Assembly: GCA_937903155.1 (NCBI GenBank)
Contig: CALCZU010000014.1
Span: 1 to 59,737 of the forward strand
Origin: an uncultured Bdellovibrionales bacterium
Lineage (GTDB): Bacteria > Bdellovibrionota > FAC87 > UBA2466
DNA length: 59,737 bases
Reading direction: 5' to 3'
The notes beneath the pieces are model-generated. The model saw only the letters and a program-made list of their open reading frames with translations. It was not told the DNA's origin and did no database searches. How positions within the stretch are numbered: the stretch's first letter is position 1; the number at the start of each line of letters is the position of its first letter. This document shows positions 43,958-52,620 of this stretch, piece by piece. A program made the translations under genes and the position numbers.

Positions 43958-44602
43958 ATGCCGAGAGCGCTTCTACTCAGAACAAGGGTGTTTCCTTATC
44001 ACGTCTATGGAAGGTGTAATAATAAAGAGTGGTTCTATTTGCCCATTTCCGAAATGTGGAAAATTTTTAACGAAATCATGGGAATCGTTGTTGAACGTTA
44101 TGGATTTCACATTCATTGTTTTGTATTGATGTCCAATCATTACCATTTAATTGTTTCAACCCCGCAGGCTAATTTAGACGAAGCAATGTTGTATTTTGTT
44201 AGAGAGGTCGCAAAAACGGTTAATCGTAAAACGAGTAGAATCAATCATGTCTTTGGCGGACCTTACAAATGGTCACTGCTAGATCACAAGCGAGCATATG
44301 AACATGCATTTAAGTATGTTTATAGAAATCCCGTGGAAGCAGCAATGTGCTCGAAAGTTGAGAACTATCCTTTCAGCACATTACAATTTTCAGCAAATCC
44401 GTCGTCATTTACCTACAAACTTTCAAATTCTATTTTTGAAAATTGTAATCAGTATCCTCAGACCCCTTCAATGGAGACTCTTCATTGGTTAAATCACCCT
44501 TATGAAGAAGATGAAAAGTTAAACATTCGAAATGCTCTAAAACACAGGCGATTCAAATTTTCCGGAAGGCTTTCTATTCCGCTCGCCCGTAAACTAAAGT
44601 AA
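43958..44602 (+). CDS. REP-associated tyrosine transposase (RAYT, Y1/HUH)
   Basis: 214 residues of the IS200-like Y1 transposase family. The metal-binding HUH pair is His61 and His63 (MSNHYHLIV). The YVYRNPVEAAM segment (120-130) is the usual YIxxNPvxA region, so Tyr120 is the probable nucleophile; this assignment is by position. AAGGAG precedes the ATG. Its stop (44600-44602) is directly followed by repeat copy 3, and copies 1-2 lie upstream, in the RAYT-REP arrangement known from other bacteria. RAYTs are usually single copy and domesticated. Confidence 0.9.
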   Translation: MPRALLLRTRVFPYHVYGRCNNKEWFYLPISEMWKIFNEIMGIVVERYGFHIHCFVLMSNHYHLIVSTPQANLDEAMLYFVREVAKTVNRKTSRINHVFGGPYKWSLLDHKRAYEHAFKYVYRNPVEAAMCSKVENYPFSTLQFSANPSSFTYKLSNSIFENCNQYPQTPSMETLHWLNHPYEEDEKLNIRNALKHRRFKFSGRLSIPLARKLK

Positions 44603-44647
44603 TTGTAAAAAGGTGGGGAGTAGGCGCAAAAAGGTAGGCCGTACCGT
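44603..44647. repeat. RAYT-associated REP-like repeat, copy 3 (inverted)
   Basis: Reverse orientation relative to copies 1-2; it begins ttgtaaaaaggtgggg and ends taggccgtaccgt. It differs in the middle (gagtaggcgc in place of ggtacgagc). It directly follows the transposase stop codon, so with copy 2 it brackets the gene as an inverted pair. Confidence 0.9.
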
Positions 44648-44744
44648 TCTAAAACATTCACTAATAACGTTCGAATTAAATCATTTTTTTAGATTGTAGA
44701 GACATTGTACAAATATTCTAGAGCTTATTCCTGAGGAGGATAAA

Positions 44745-45005
44745 ATGAAGACTCTAGTGACGTTAACTCTCTTCGCAATAACAGGCCTTACCGATACTGC
44801 ATTTGCAAGACCAGATGGATATACTGTCTCGATAAAAGCCGCTACTTCTCAAGGCATCCCGAAGACTTTTGACACCTTTGATTGCTCCTATCCGACCCAA
44901 CAAGAACTAGATAGATATTGTGAGGAAAAAGCACTGAAAGACTGCAAGATTGATAGAGTGATAAAGCATGACTGCAATCCCCAAAAACAGCTCTGTTACT
45001 GTTAG
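44745..45005 (+). CDS. Small secreted Cys-containing protein
   Basis: 86 residues with a signal peptide ending near AFA and a strong GAGGAGG site before the ATG. The mature peptide has five Cys, with a CDxx type pairing and CYC at the C terminus, suggesting disulfides. No family is recognised. It lies inside the REP island between copies 3 and 4, so it may be a passenger gene. Confidence 0.75.
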   Translation: MKTLVTLTLFAITGLTDTAFARPDGYTVSIKAATSQGIPKTFDTFDCSYPTQQELDRYCEEKALKDCKIDRVIKHDCNPQKQLCYC

Positions 45006-45037
45006 AAAGTAAGTTCGCAACAAATGAACAACTGACT

Positions 45038-45081
45038 TTGTAAAAAGGTGGGGAGTACATGCAAAAAGGTAGGCCGTACCG
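45038..45081. repeat. RAYT-associated REP-like repeat, copy 4 (inverted)
   Basis: Same orientation as copy 3: ttgtaaaaaggtgggg ... aggccgtaccg, with the middle gagtacatgc. Its right end directly abuts the TAG stop (45082-45084, minus strand) of the membrane-protein gene, mirroring copy 1 at the other edge of the island. Confidence 0.9.
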
Positions 45082-45522
45082 CTAGAGCACCCCGATGGTC
45101 CATGAAAATAGATTTGCGAGCGAAATAAAAATAAAAGTTTTCAGAGTTATTTTTCTCTGAAGAGAAGCGGCGGTGACTGTTTCGGCGGCGATTGCAAAAC
45201 TCTCGGCAATCATTAAGTAGAATGCTTCTGTCTTACCTTGAAACAATAGAGGAAATCCCCAATAAACCAAGGGATGAGTCACCAAATTTGCTAAAAATAA
45301 AATTAAGAAAATTTTTGAGATTGTAAAATGTTTTAGAAGCAAAAAGTAGAAGGGGCACTCCAAAGCCAACGTACAACCGAATACTGTCAGGTATTGGAGC
45401 AACGAGGATTGCGTAGGAACAACCGAGCCCGAAAGGACCCAAGCACATACTTCTGGGATTCTCTCGGGGAAAAATCCGTAGAAGAAAAGTGTAAAGACAT
45501 CCGTGCAGGAATTAAAAAGCAT
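45082..45522 (-). CDS. Small polytopic membrane protein
   Basis: 146 residues with about four hydrophobic helices and no recognised motif. The gene ends precisely at the REP-like repeat. The hydrophobic segments (for example LLQYLTVFGCTLALECPFYFLLL) suggest an inner-membrane protein. A hairpin separates it from the upstream small secreted-protein gene, so it probably has its own promoter. Possibly shortened at its C terminus by the repeat. Confidence 0.65.
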   Translation of the reverse strand: MLFNSCTDVFTLFFYGFFPERIPEVCAWVLSGSVVPTQSSLLQYLTVFGCTLALECPFYFLLLKHFTISKIFLILFLANLVTHPLVYWGFPLLFQGKTEAFYLMIAESFAIAAETVTAASLQRKITLKTFIFISLANLFSWTIGVL

Positions 45523-45530
45523 AGAAAAAT

Positions 45531-45558
45531 AGGAGCGGTGAGCGCCGCTCCTTTATTT
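45531..45558. terminator. Hairpin terminator
   Basis: aggagcgg (45531-45538) pairs with ccgctcct (45545-45552). On the minus strand it is followed by atttttc, consistent with termination of the secreted-protein gene that ends at 45564. Confidence 0.75.
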
Positions 45559-45563
45559 AGGCT

Positions 45564-45884
45564 TTAATATTTTTGTTCCATTTTGCAGGTGGTTCCATGC
45601 CCCAAGCAATAGTACGCGGTGCACGCGATGGTAATCTTGCTTTTTCCGCTCGTGGTTTCCAGCAGTTTCCCTTTGCTATGGGTTACGGCTTTGCCTTGGC
45701 AATCTTTTTGAACCTGAAATTCCGTCGGCAGATCAGAAATTTTAAGATTCATTGAGTTGAAGAGAATGGATGCCGATGCCCCTTCGATTGTCGCTTTCAC
45801 GACGGAGCCCGGGGGTGGTGGAACGTCTGCTTTTGCGATAGAGAATAAGGTGAGAACGAAAGAAACGATGAATAGTGATTTCAT
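45564..45884 (-). CDS. Small secreted protein
   Basis: 106 residues starting at ATG 45884 (GGAGTAAAA upstream); an earlier in-frame ATG at 45908 is less likely because the signal peptide begins at 45884. It has four Cys in the mature part, including YYCLGHGTTCK. No family is recognised. Likely periplasmic. Confidence 0.7.
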   Translation of the reverse strand: MKSLFIVSFVLTLFSIAKADVPPPPGSVVKATIEGASASILFNSMNLKISDLPTEFQVQKDCQGKAVTHSKGKLLETTSGKSKITIACTAYYCLGHGTTCKMEQKY

Positions 45885-45982
45885 TTTTACTCCATTTTTC
45901 TGACCCATTTATTTGAGTCATCTTCTCTAGGAATAATTAAGGTAAAAAGCAGCGTCGCTATAATTAAACGCAGCAGCAATAA

Positions 45983-46007
45983 TTTGGTCCAAAAAATTTG
46001 GACCAAA
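45983..46007. promoter_or_regulatory. Palindrome upstream of the lipocalin gene
   Basis: tttggtcc (45983-45990) and ggaccaaa (46000-46007) are exact reverse complements around a 9-base AT-rich centre. It lies about 73 bases before the lipocalin start and could be an operator. There is no T-run after it. Confidence 0.45.
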
Positions 46008-46079
46008 CGAGGTGTTTTCAACCCGTCTCTTCTATTGACGACGGTTGAGTGACACCCTTGAATTGTGGTATTTATTTCA

Positions 46080-46610
46080 ATGATGATTAAAACTTTTCTC
46101 TTTGTGTCTCTTTTTTTACTTTTTGGCTGCACTGAAAAGTCAATTCGTACCGCTGGAGAGCCGCTCCAAACGGTTCCTCAAGTCGACCTCAATCGCTATT
46201 TAGGAAAATGGTACGAAATCGCCAGTCGCGCCAATAGATTTCAAAAAGGTTGTGTTGCAACGACCGCTACCTATTCGTTGGAAGTCTCGGGCGAGATCAA
46301 AGTTCTTAACGAATGCCGGGATAAAACATTGGACGGTCCGATGCGCAATGCCGAAGGAAAGGCCTGGCCTATCGACACGACAAATTCAAAGATTAAAGTC
46401 CAGTTCTTTTGGCCGTTTAAAGGAAATTATTGGATTTTGGAATTGGGGGATAAATATGAGTATTCTGTTATCGGCGAACCCCATGGAAAATATCTTTGGA
46501 TTTTGAGTCGAACGCCTCGCATGGATCCTAAAGTCTATCAAGGAATTGTGCAAAGACTGAAAGCGAAAGGGTATTTCACCGACGCGCTTTTGATGACTCT
46601 CCAGCCGTGA
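46080..46610 (+). CDS. Bacterial lipocalin (Blc-like) lipoprotein
   Basis: 176 residues. Lipobox LFGC precedes a lipocalin domain with the first-strand GKWYEIASR motif, followed by TATYSLE and the YSVIGEPHGKYLWILSRTP strand typical of Blc. Blc-type lipoproteins bind fatty acids or phospholipids at the outer membrane. An upstream GTG at 46065 would add five residues before the signal peptide and is less likely. Single gene with a tRNA just beyond it. Confidence 0.92.
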   Translation: MMIKTFLFVSLFLLFGCTEKSIRTAGEPLQTVPQVDLNRYLGKWYEIASRANRFQKGCVATTATYSLEVSGEIKVLNECRDKTLDGPMRNAEGKAWPIDTTNSKIKVQFFWPFKGNYWILELGDKYEYSVIGEPHGKYLWILSRTPRMDPKVYQGIVQRLKAKGYFTDALLMTLQP

Positions 46611-46627
46611 CGGAAACTTTTGAAAAG

Positions 46628-46704
46628 TGGTGGGCGATGTTGGGGTCGAACCAACGACCTTGAGCTTCGGAGGCTCACGCTCTATCCAGCTGAGCTAATC
46701 GCCC
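46628..46704 (-). tRNA. tRNA-Arg (anticodon CCG)
   Basis: A 77-base cloverleaf: acceptor GGGCGAT/ATCGCCC, D-arm GCTC/GAGC, anticodon stem TGAGC/GCTCA around CTCCGAA (anticodon CCG), T-arm GTTGG/CCAAC around TTCGACC, and an encoded CCA after discriminator A. Unlike the other tRNA-Arg here, the CCA end is in the DNA. Confidence 0.97.
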
Positions 46705-46751
46705 CTATCAGGTGTTGATTCTGAGTTAATTCAAAGCAGCGCTTTTGTCTA

Positions 46752-47693
46752 TTACTTGAATTCGGGTTCTTTCAAACGACTCAATTCGAGTCCAATCCCG
46801 CGACAGATTTTTTGATTAAGATCGAGTTCGGTTTGTAACTCCACACATTGATCCCCTTTACAATTTTGAACCCTTTTACGCAGCCCGCCCACCTTCACGC
46901 ACGGTTTGCAAAGCTGGGTCGCGCGCTCACATCGCTCTTTTGCATGCGAGTCATTTAAAATCTCTGCCGTCATCCGACAACTTTCCAACACAATACAGTC
47001 TGCACAACCTTCGGTGGCCTTCCAAAGTTCTCGATTGTCATCGTTTAAATCCGAACAAGGAATAATTCGGTCGGGTCGATAGTTGGTCATTGGAGGATTA
47101 ATGTGGGGCTCAACAGGTGCCACGGCTCGAGGAATTTTTGGGACGATAGGTTTTGAGTTGCTGTGCTCGGACGAAGCGAGTACCCGCCCTTTAGGTTTTT
47201 CAGATCGAATTTCACCAATAGGAATTCCCACTTTGCGATCATCAGGTGCGTGAGAGACGACAACCTCGTAGTTCCTCTTACGGTCCACGCAAGAAAAGGG
47301 GATCCAGTCTTGGCCTGTGAATAGAAACAAATCATTTTTTTGCCCCTTCTCATCGTCCAATCCTAACATTTCACGAGTCACAAATGAGGCTGGGTGAAGC
47401 TGCCAAAGGGGATTTCCTTTTTCTCCCGTTAAAAACCAAGTGCATTCACATTTACTGTCCGAATCTTTCCGGTTTTGATCGACCACCGGGTCGCACGATA
47501 CCCATTCCTCTGAAGTTTTATTGAATCTCATTTTAGCGTGGTAAATTCGGTTGGCGGCATTTTGTTCATACGGCGCCGATCCGTCACAGAGAATCGGACT
47601 GAACTTTTCGCGGTCTTGACTGAGATCTCCATTGTGGGTTTCGGCCATTGCCGTCGCTAACACAAGATGGAGAAATAAGAATAAGTGTTTCAT
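46752..47693 (-). CDS. Secreted Cys-rich protein, unknown function
   Basis: 313 residues with a signal peptide ending near AMA. Cysteines cluster in the second half (C-x2-C patterns such as CADC and CKPC) and in CECTW near residue 83. It overlaps the upstream HEAT-like gene in a TAATG junction (47693), so translation is coupled and the two probably work together. No family is recognised. Likely periplasmic, disulfide-bonded. Confidence 0.75.
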   Translation of the reverse strand: MKHLFLFLHLVLATAMAETHNGDLSQDREKFSPILCDGSAPYEQNAANRIYHAKMRFNKTSEEWVSCDPVVDQNRKDSDSKCECTWFLTGEKGNPLWQLHPASFVTREMLGLDDEKGQKNDLFLFTGQDWIPFSCVDRKRNYEVVVSHAPDDRKVGIPIGEIRSEKPKGRVLASSEHSNSKPIVPKIPRAVAPVEPHINPPMTNYRPDRIIPCSDLNDDNRELWKATEGCADCIVLESCRMTAEILNDSHAKERCERATQLCKPCVKVGGLRKRVQNCKGDQCVELQTELDLNQKICRGIGLELSRLKEPEFK

Positions 47694-49345
47694 TAGTTAA
47701 TCCCCGTTTCTTCACCTGGTTTACATTGTTGAGGCGAGTTTTTTAACTGTTCAGCGACTAAATTTTTGATGGCGTTTTCATCGAGCGTATTTGGATGCGG
47801 TTTGAAAATTTCTTGTGCTGACGCACTGGGATTAGCAGTAGTGTTCAGTAGATACCTCAAAGCGGCGGCGTTCCTGGCGGCGTTTAAGCGATACTTATCG
47901 GCTAGTAGATTATCGACTGCAGAACGAACCTCAGAGTTCGAAAGCCTCGGAAGATTTTTGATTGCCGCACGCGAAGCTTCGTTTTTTTGATCGTTTGAGA
48001 TGGCTTCGCGATCAAACATCGCTTCTTTGAGTGACTTTGTAACCGCGGGATTTAAAATTCCCCGGCGTGCTAAACCGATCGCCGCAGCCGATCTCTCAAT
48101 CGGCGTCGGAGCCACGAGACCCTTCATTAGCGTATTTTTTACATTTTCGTCGTCTTGCGATGCATTTTCTTTTTCTTGAGAAAGCGAAGGCTTGCGGTTG
48201 ACGAGATCCAATGCAGAAAGCGCATTTGCTTTAGTTTCAGGATCTCTTCCACTCTCGACCATCTGTTTCAACGCAAGGTTGACATCTTTTTTCTGACTCG
48301 GCGAAAGATCACTGAGCGCCCCCAGATTTCCAGTGTAATTTAATGTTCCAATCGTCGCAGGCAAACTCATATTTCCTAAGCTTGAGTTTACTGGAATTAA
48401 ATCAATAGAAACAACAGCACCCGATTCCGGACTGATTTTTCCGAATAATACATTCTCGGGTTTTTGCTCTTCCGTTTTTAGACAGGCCACAGGAGCCAGA
48501 CGTGCCAAGTGTTTTGCTATCGGATCGGGGACTGTAAAATCGCTTAACGCCATCAATTTGTTTTTTTCAGACAACGAGGCAATCGACCGAAGATTCCGAC
48601 GATTGGGTTCGACCATTACAAACGGTTGCCAGTTTTTATAATTTCGCACTCTTAAGTAGTCGAGAATTTGCGTCAAAAATGTTGTCTCTAAAAGCTGGCC
48701 GGTGAGCGGATTTTCGAGAGTGACCGTTCTCGATAATCCTAAACCTTTCGTTGTACTCACTAAGGGATAAGTTTTTTTCGCATTTTCAATCGGTGATATT
48801 AAAACAGACTGACCTGTATAAGCGCCCGCTCTTTCTAATACGTAAAATAGAGTCCTCTCCAAAACGAGAGCCCATCGATGTGGCGTGGTCGGAGTAAAAT
48901 TACCGCAGTGATCCGCCGAACGACAGTCAGAGGAAAGTTCGAACCAAATCCTGTGAAAAAATCGTGGAAGGGGTTGAAAAGCATATTCCACTTTTGGGGA
49001 AGTTTGGGTGTCTGACGCAGATTCTCCAGCAAGAATTTGAAACGGAACCGCTTTATCGGAGTTTTTTGCCCAAAGCCTTTTTCCGAATTCAGGAATCTCC
49101 TTATTGAGGGTCTCCAACTGAGAAAGAACAGAGTCATACGACTCGCAGGTTAAAAATTCGCGAGTCTGATAATTTACGAGCTCCTTATAGTAAGCCTCTC
49201 TAAGGACGGGACTCTTCAAGAATTCTTGCAGGTTCTTCGCCTGCTGCGCAACCGCTTCCATTTTAGCAATGGAATCCGCCTTTGATGAAACCGATAAAGC
49301 GCCTAAAAAGACAAAAGCCGAAAGCAACCAGAAGAACGTTTTCAT
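47693..49345 (-). CDS. Secreted protein with HEAT-like C-terminal half
   Basis: 550 residues with a signal peptide (about 1-23). Residues 350-500 contain repeated helical pairs such as NALSALDLVNRKP, SAAAIGLARRGIL and NAARNAAALRYLL, resembling HEAT/PBS-type repeats used for protein binding. The N-terminal part is unrecognised. It shares its TAA/ATG junction with the Cys-rich gene downstream. It may be a periplasmic scaffold. Confidence 0.75.
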   Translation of the reverse strand: MKTFFWLLSAFVFLGALSVSSKADSIAKMEAVAQQAKNLQEFLKSPVLREAYYKELVNYQTREFLTCESYDSVLSQLETLNKEIPEFGKRLWAKNSDKAVPFQILAGESASDTQTSPKVEYAFQPLPRFFHRIWFELSSDCRSADHCGNFTPTTPHRWALVLERTLFYVLERAGAYTGQSVLISPIENAKKTYPLVSTTKGLGLSRTVTLENPLTGQLLETTFLTQILDYLRVRNYKNWQPFVMVEPNRRNLRSIASLSEKNKLMALSDFTVPDPIAKHLARLAPVACLKTEEQKPENVLFGKISPESGAVVSIDLIPVNSSLGNMSLPATIGTLNYTGNLGALSDLSPSQKKDVNLALKQMVESGRDPETKANALSALDLVNRKPSLSQEKENASQDDENVKNTLMKGLVAPTPIERSAAAIGLARRGILNPAVTKSLKEAMFDREAISNDQKNEASRAAIKNLPRLSNSEVRSAVDNLLADKYRLNAARNAAALRYLLNTTANPSASAQEIFKPHPNTLDENAIKNLVAEQLKNSPQQCKPGEETGIN

Positions 49346-49457
49346 TTTTCGCCTCTATGTAATGGTAATCCGCAAAGACTTCGAATGAATAATCATAGCC
49401 TATTGTCTCGACTGCGCCAAATAGGGGGGGCAAGAGAAATCTGTGCTAAAATAAGCC

Positions 49458-50696
49458 ATGGCCTCAAATTTTTTACATGTCTTTAAAAACCGTCGGATTG
49501 CTATTACTTTTATCTTGGGCTTTTCATCGGCCCTTCCTTTGCCCCTGGTATGGGGAACCCTGAAGGGATGGATGGCCAGCGCCAATGTCGATCTGAAAAC
49601 GATTGGTCTTTTTAGTCTCGTCACTCTTCCCTACTCACTCAAATTTTTATGGGCGCCTTTCTTAGACCGCTTTTCGCTGCCCTTTTTAAACCGCCGGACG
49701 AGTTGGATGGCGGTTACACAAATTCTTTTAATTATTTTTATTATTTTATTAGGAAATTCGGATCCGCAAACTTCTGCTTACACGGTTGCCCTTTTCGCTC
49801 TCATCGTCGCTTTCTTGAGCGCGTCCCAAGACATCGTGATCGATGCGTATCGAGCAGAACTTCTCTTGCCCGAAGAATTAGGCCCGGGGGCATCTGTTGC
49901 AGTCGTGGGAGCCAGAGTGGGGCTTTTGATTTCAGGAGCGCTCGCGTTTGTACTGTCTAAGTCGCTCGCGTGGAGCCAAGTCTACACGATTATGGCAGCA
50001 TTGATGACGATAGGCCTTGTGACGTCGTTTTTAGCTCCTGCTGCAAGTGCTAGAGAAGCGCGCCCGAAAACTTTAACGGATGCGATTCTTCAGCCTCTCA
50101 AAATATTTTTTAAACGCGATCGCGCGATTGAAATTCTAATCTTTATTATCGTTTTTAAATTAGGTGACGTGGTGGCAGGGGAAATGCTGACTCCCTTTTT
50201 AATCAAGATGGGCTATCCCCGCGAAGTCATCGGAACGCTAAACAAGGGACTCGGAATGGTTTCGACGATTATCGGTGCTCTTTTTGCGGGCGGAATTGTC
50301 TCACGCATCGGCGTTTGGAAATCGCTTTTGATCTTTGGCGCGATCCAACCCTTTTCAAATTTACTCTTCGTGCTGCTCGCTCAAGCAGGACAAAACTACA
50401 CGCTTTTAGCCATTTCTATCGGGGTTGAAAATTTCTGCACGGGAATGGGGACGACCGCATTTGTCGCCTTTTTGATGAGTCTCTGTGACAAGAGATTTTC
50501 AGCAACTCAATACGCTTTGCTATCGAGCATCATGGCACTCTCTCGCCCATTTGTCGGAACCTCGACAGGTTATCTCGCGGAGTACTTAGGTTGGTCAGGA
50601 TATTTTACTCTGAGCGCTTTGCTAGCGCTTCCTGGAATTCTGCTCTTGTTTCGTTTTCGAAATTACCAATTCGAAAGTACAACGCCGAGCAATTAA
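49458..50696 (+). CDS. AmpG-like MFS permease
   Basis: 412 residues, about twelve membrane helices. FSSALPLPLVWGTLKGWMA near the N terminus, LKFLWAPFLDRF in loop 2-3 and ASQDIVIDAYRAELL are hallmarks of the AmpG family, which imports anhydro-muropeptides from peptidoglycan turnover. A role in wall recycling fits the envelope-rich context, but no amidase or AmpD gene is next to it. The stop overlaps the next convergent gene by 4 bases. Confidence 0.9.
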   Translation: MASNFLHVFKNRRIAITFILGFSSALPLPLVWGTLKGWMASANVDLKTIGLFSLVTLPYSLKFLWAPFLDRFSLPFLNRRTSWMAVTQILLIIFIILLGNSDPQTSAYTVALFALIVAFLSASQDIVIDAYRAELLLPEELGPGASVAVVGARVGLLISGALAFVLSKSLAWSQVYTIMAALMTIGLVTSFLAPAASAREARPKTLTDAILQPLKIFFKRDRAIEILIFIIVFKLGDVVAGEMLTPFLIKMGYPREVIGTLNKGLGMVSTIIGALFAGGIVSRIGVWKSLLIFGAIQPFSNLLFVLLAQAGQNYTLLAISIGVENFCTGMGTTAFVAFLMSLCDKRFSATQYALLSSIMALSRPFVGTSTGYLAEYLGWSGYFTLSALLALPGILLLFRFRNYQFESTTPSN

Positions 50697-51181
50697 ATTC
50701 CACGAGTCACATTAGGTTCGATGTATTCGATAAAAGGCTCAAAGAAGAGCGACTGAATCGATTCTAAAGAAACTTTTTTGCAACTGTAATGGCAGAGCAT
50801 CGTCTGTGTAAGCACATTGGACGAAATCACTCGCCCTTCGACTTGTTCTTCGCAAGCTTGTTTTGCTTTTGCTAAAGAGTTTTCGGTAAAAGCGATGACA
50901 AGAGTACTTTCATCATTTGCGCTACAAGCTTTTTTGCTGACAAAATCGGAATAGCTGCGGGATTGAGAGATATTCGATTTTCCGTCACGAATCGTGAGTT
51001 GGATTCCATCTCTATCAATCGATTTGCGATAAATCACGCCGTCTTGACTGACGATTTGTAAGTCGTTCACCGTTCTCTGCGGAGAACTTTGCGGAAGAAC
51101 GCTTAAATCTCGGTGGACTTCAGCAAAAACAGAAAAAGAAAAGCAAACTGTGAAAAGAATCAGGATAGTCTGGTGCTTCAT
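50693..51181 (-). CDS. Secreted protein, unknown function
   Basis: 162 residues starting at ATG 51181 (GAGGTTACGT upstream); an earlier in-frame ATG at 51220 is rejected because it adds a charged leader before the signal peptide. The mature part has four Cys (AC, AC, CEE, CHYSC). No motif is recognised. Periplasmic location likely. Confidence 0.72.
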   Translation of the reverse strand: MKHQTILILFTVCFSFSVFAEVHRDLSVLPQSSPQRTVNDLQIVSQDGVIYRKSIDRDGIQLTIRDGKSNISQSRSYSDFVSKKACSANDESTLVIAFTENSLAKAKQACEEQVEGRVISSNVLTQTMLCHYSCKKVSLESIQSLFFEPFIEYIEPNVTRGI

Positions 51182-51361
51182 ACGTAACCTCTTTCGACCT
51201 TCTGTTAGATTATAATGCATAGAGTATTCCAGAAACCCCGGTTTTCAAAACTTGAAGCAATCTCAAGAGCCTAGAGGTGTATTCTAAATTCCAGTATTCA
51301 TAAAGAGGGGTGTCATTCCCATCATCAGTGTTAGAATTCTGGCGAATTCTTAAGGCATTCA

Positions 51362-51913
51362 TTATCCATTGCGCGACTTCAAGGTGCGGACGGCAAGCAT
51401 TCGAAGTTCACTTCGACAATTTAAATTTTCATCTGCCAAATCATTTAAAATTCTCTCGCCAGAAAGAGGAATTGCGCGACCATTCCGTCTCACTAATGCA
51501 ATGGAGTCGTGTTCAAGATATAAAAGCGCAAGCTTCGATTGAGGTGCCCAAGGACTCTCCCAAATTTCAATATCTCCATAAAAATTTTGATACACATACT
51601 CGGGCAACTGATCCAAGGGGTAGAAAGTTAAGGAGTTCGGCGAGACTTTCGAGTTTCCAATCCACACACCATACTGAAACTCCTTGTCGATATCATGCGT
51701 TTGAGCGAGTCCGTTTTTATCCAAAGGAATGTGAATCAAAATCGGTTCGGGAAGAGCGATCTCCATCCCCACTACAGTTTTTGCGAGATCTCTGTAAAAC
51801 GTGAGGACGGGAAATTTGCCCTCTGTTAAACGCTTCACCATTAGCGGGGGCGTTTCACAAAGCGCGAGCGCTCCCCATAAAAAAACAGCCCAGAAAATTC
51901 CACGAGCGTTCAT
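51362..51913 (-). CDS. Secreted protein, unknown function
   Basis: 183 residues with a signal peptide (about 1-19). The mature part is beta-rich in appearance (ILIHIPLDKNGL, YGVWIGNSKVSPNSLTFY). No family is recognised. It lies downstream of the DEDDh exonuclease gene on the same strand (40-base gap), so the two may be co-transcribed. Confidence 0.7.
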   Translation of the reverse strand: MNARGIFWAVFLWGALALCETPPLMVKRLTEGKFPVLTFYRDLAKTVVGMEIALPEPILIHIPLDKNGLAQTHDIDKEFQYGVWIGNSKVSPNSLTFYPLDQLPEYVYQNFYGDIEIWESPWAPQSKLALLYLEHDSIALVRRNGRAIPLSGERILNDLADENLNCRSELRMLAVRTLKSRNG

Positions 51914-51953
51914 GAGCTCGTTATATCCGGAATTGGATTTCGTGCAACGTTTC

Positions 51954-52523
51954 TTAAGAAGAATACTTTTCGCGCGAAGGGCAGTTTGTGCCGAGCATGT
52001 CTCTCATCGCAAGAAAGGCTTTAGCCGTTAACTTCACGTCGCCGATGGAGCGATGTCGATCCGCTTGATCATATTGAAACTTTAGACGCTGGCAAATGAC
52101 ATCGAGATTGTGACGATTTTCTCCCGGAAAAACTCTGCGAGAGAAAGTAATCGTGTCATAGACTTCTATTTGGCGGGTGATTTTTCGCTGCATGAGATGT
52201 TTCATCACAAATCCCATATCAAACTTCGCGTTTTGAGCGACAAGCCATGACGTCCCAATAAAATCCAAAAACTTCGGAAAAACCTCATCGATAAACGGAG
52301 CATTGGCCACCATCTCGTTTGTAATTCCGTTTACTTTCGTGGCTTCGGCAGGAATCAAGCGCTTTGGATTCACGAGCGTGTGGAAATGATTGGCCTCATC
52401 GATCTCCTGACCGAAGATTTTCATCGCACCGATTTCAATGATTTCATCCCCAGCCCACGCATTTAATCCCGTCGTTTCAAGATCGAAAACGACGTACTCG
52501 TCCAAGTCCAAACTCAGCTGCAT
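51954..52523 (-). CDS. DnaQ-like 3'-5' exonuclease (DEDDh)
   Basis: 189 residues. Motif Exo I is FDLETTGLNAW (Asp and Glu), Exo II NAKFDMGFV, and Exo III HRSIGDVKLT (His and Asp), giving the DEDDh set. Similar proteins are polymerase III epsilon subunits or free-standing proofreading or RNA-trimming enzymes. No polymerase gene is adjacent, so a free-standing role is likely. Confidence 0.9.
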   Translation of the reverse strand: MQLSLDLDEYVVFDLETTGLNAWAGDEIIEIGAMKIFGQEIDEANHFHTLVNPKRLIPAEATKVNGITNEMVANAPFIDEVFPKFLDFIGTSWLVAQNAKFDMGFVMKHLMQRKITRQIEVYDTITFSRRVFPGENRHNLDVICQRLKFQYDQADRHRSIGDVKLTAKAFLAMRDMLGTNCPSREKYSS

Positions 52524-52620
52524 TTTTCCCCCGTAGATCTTTGTTTTTAAAAGCTCTTCTCAAAATGGTCAAGCACGCACACGGGTTCTTCGATAGGGGG
52601 GCGTGCCTTGACATCACGCA

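Noticed and set aside
43264..45081. Possible CRISPR repeats in the RAYT island
   Set aside because: Four copies in two orientations with widely different intervals, and no cas genes in the window; the Y1 transposase explains them.
46621..46751. Possible prophage attachment at the second tRNA-Arg
   Set aside because: No integrase or duplicated tRNA 3' end is visible nearby.
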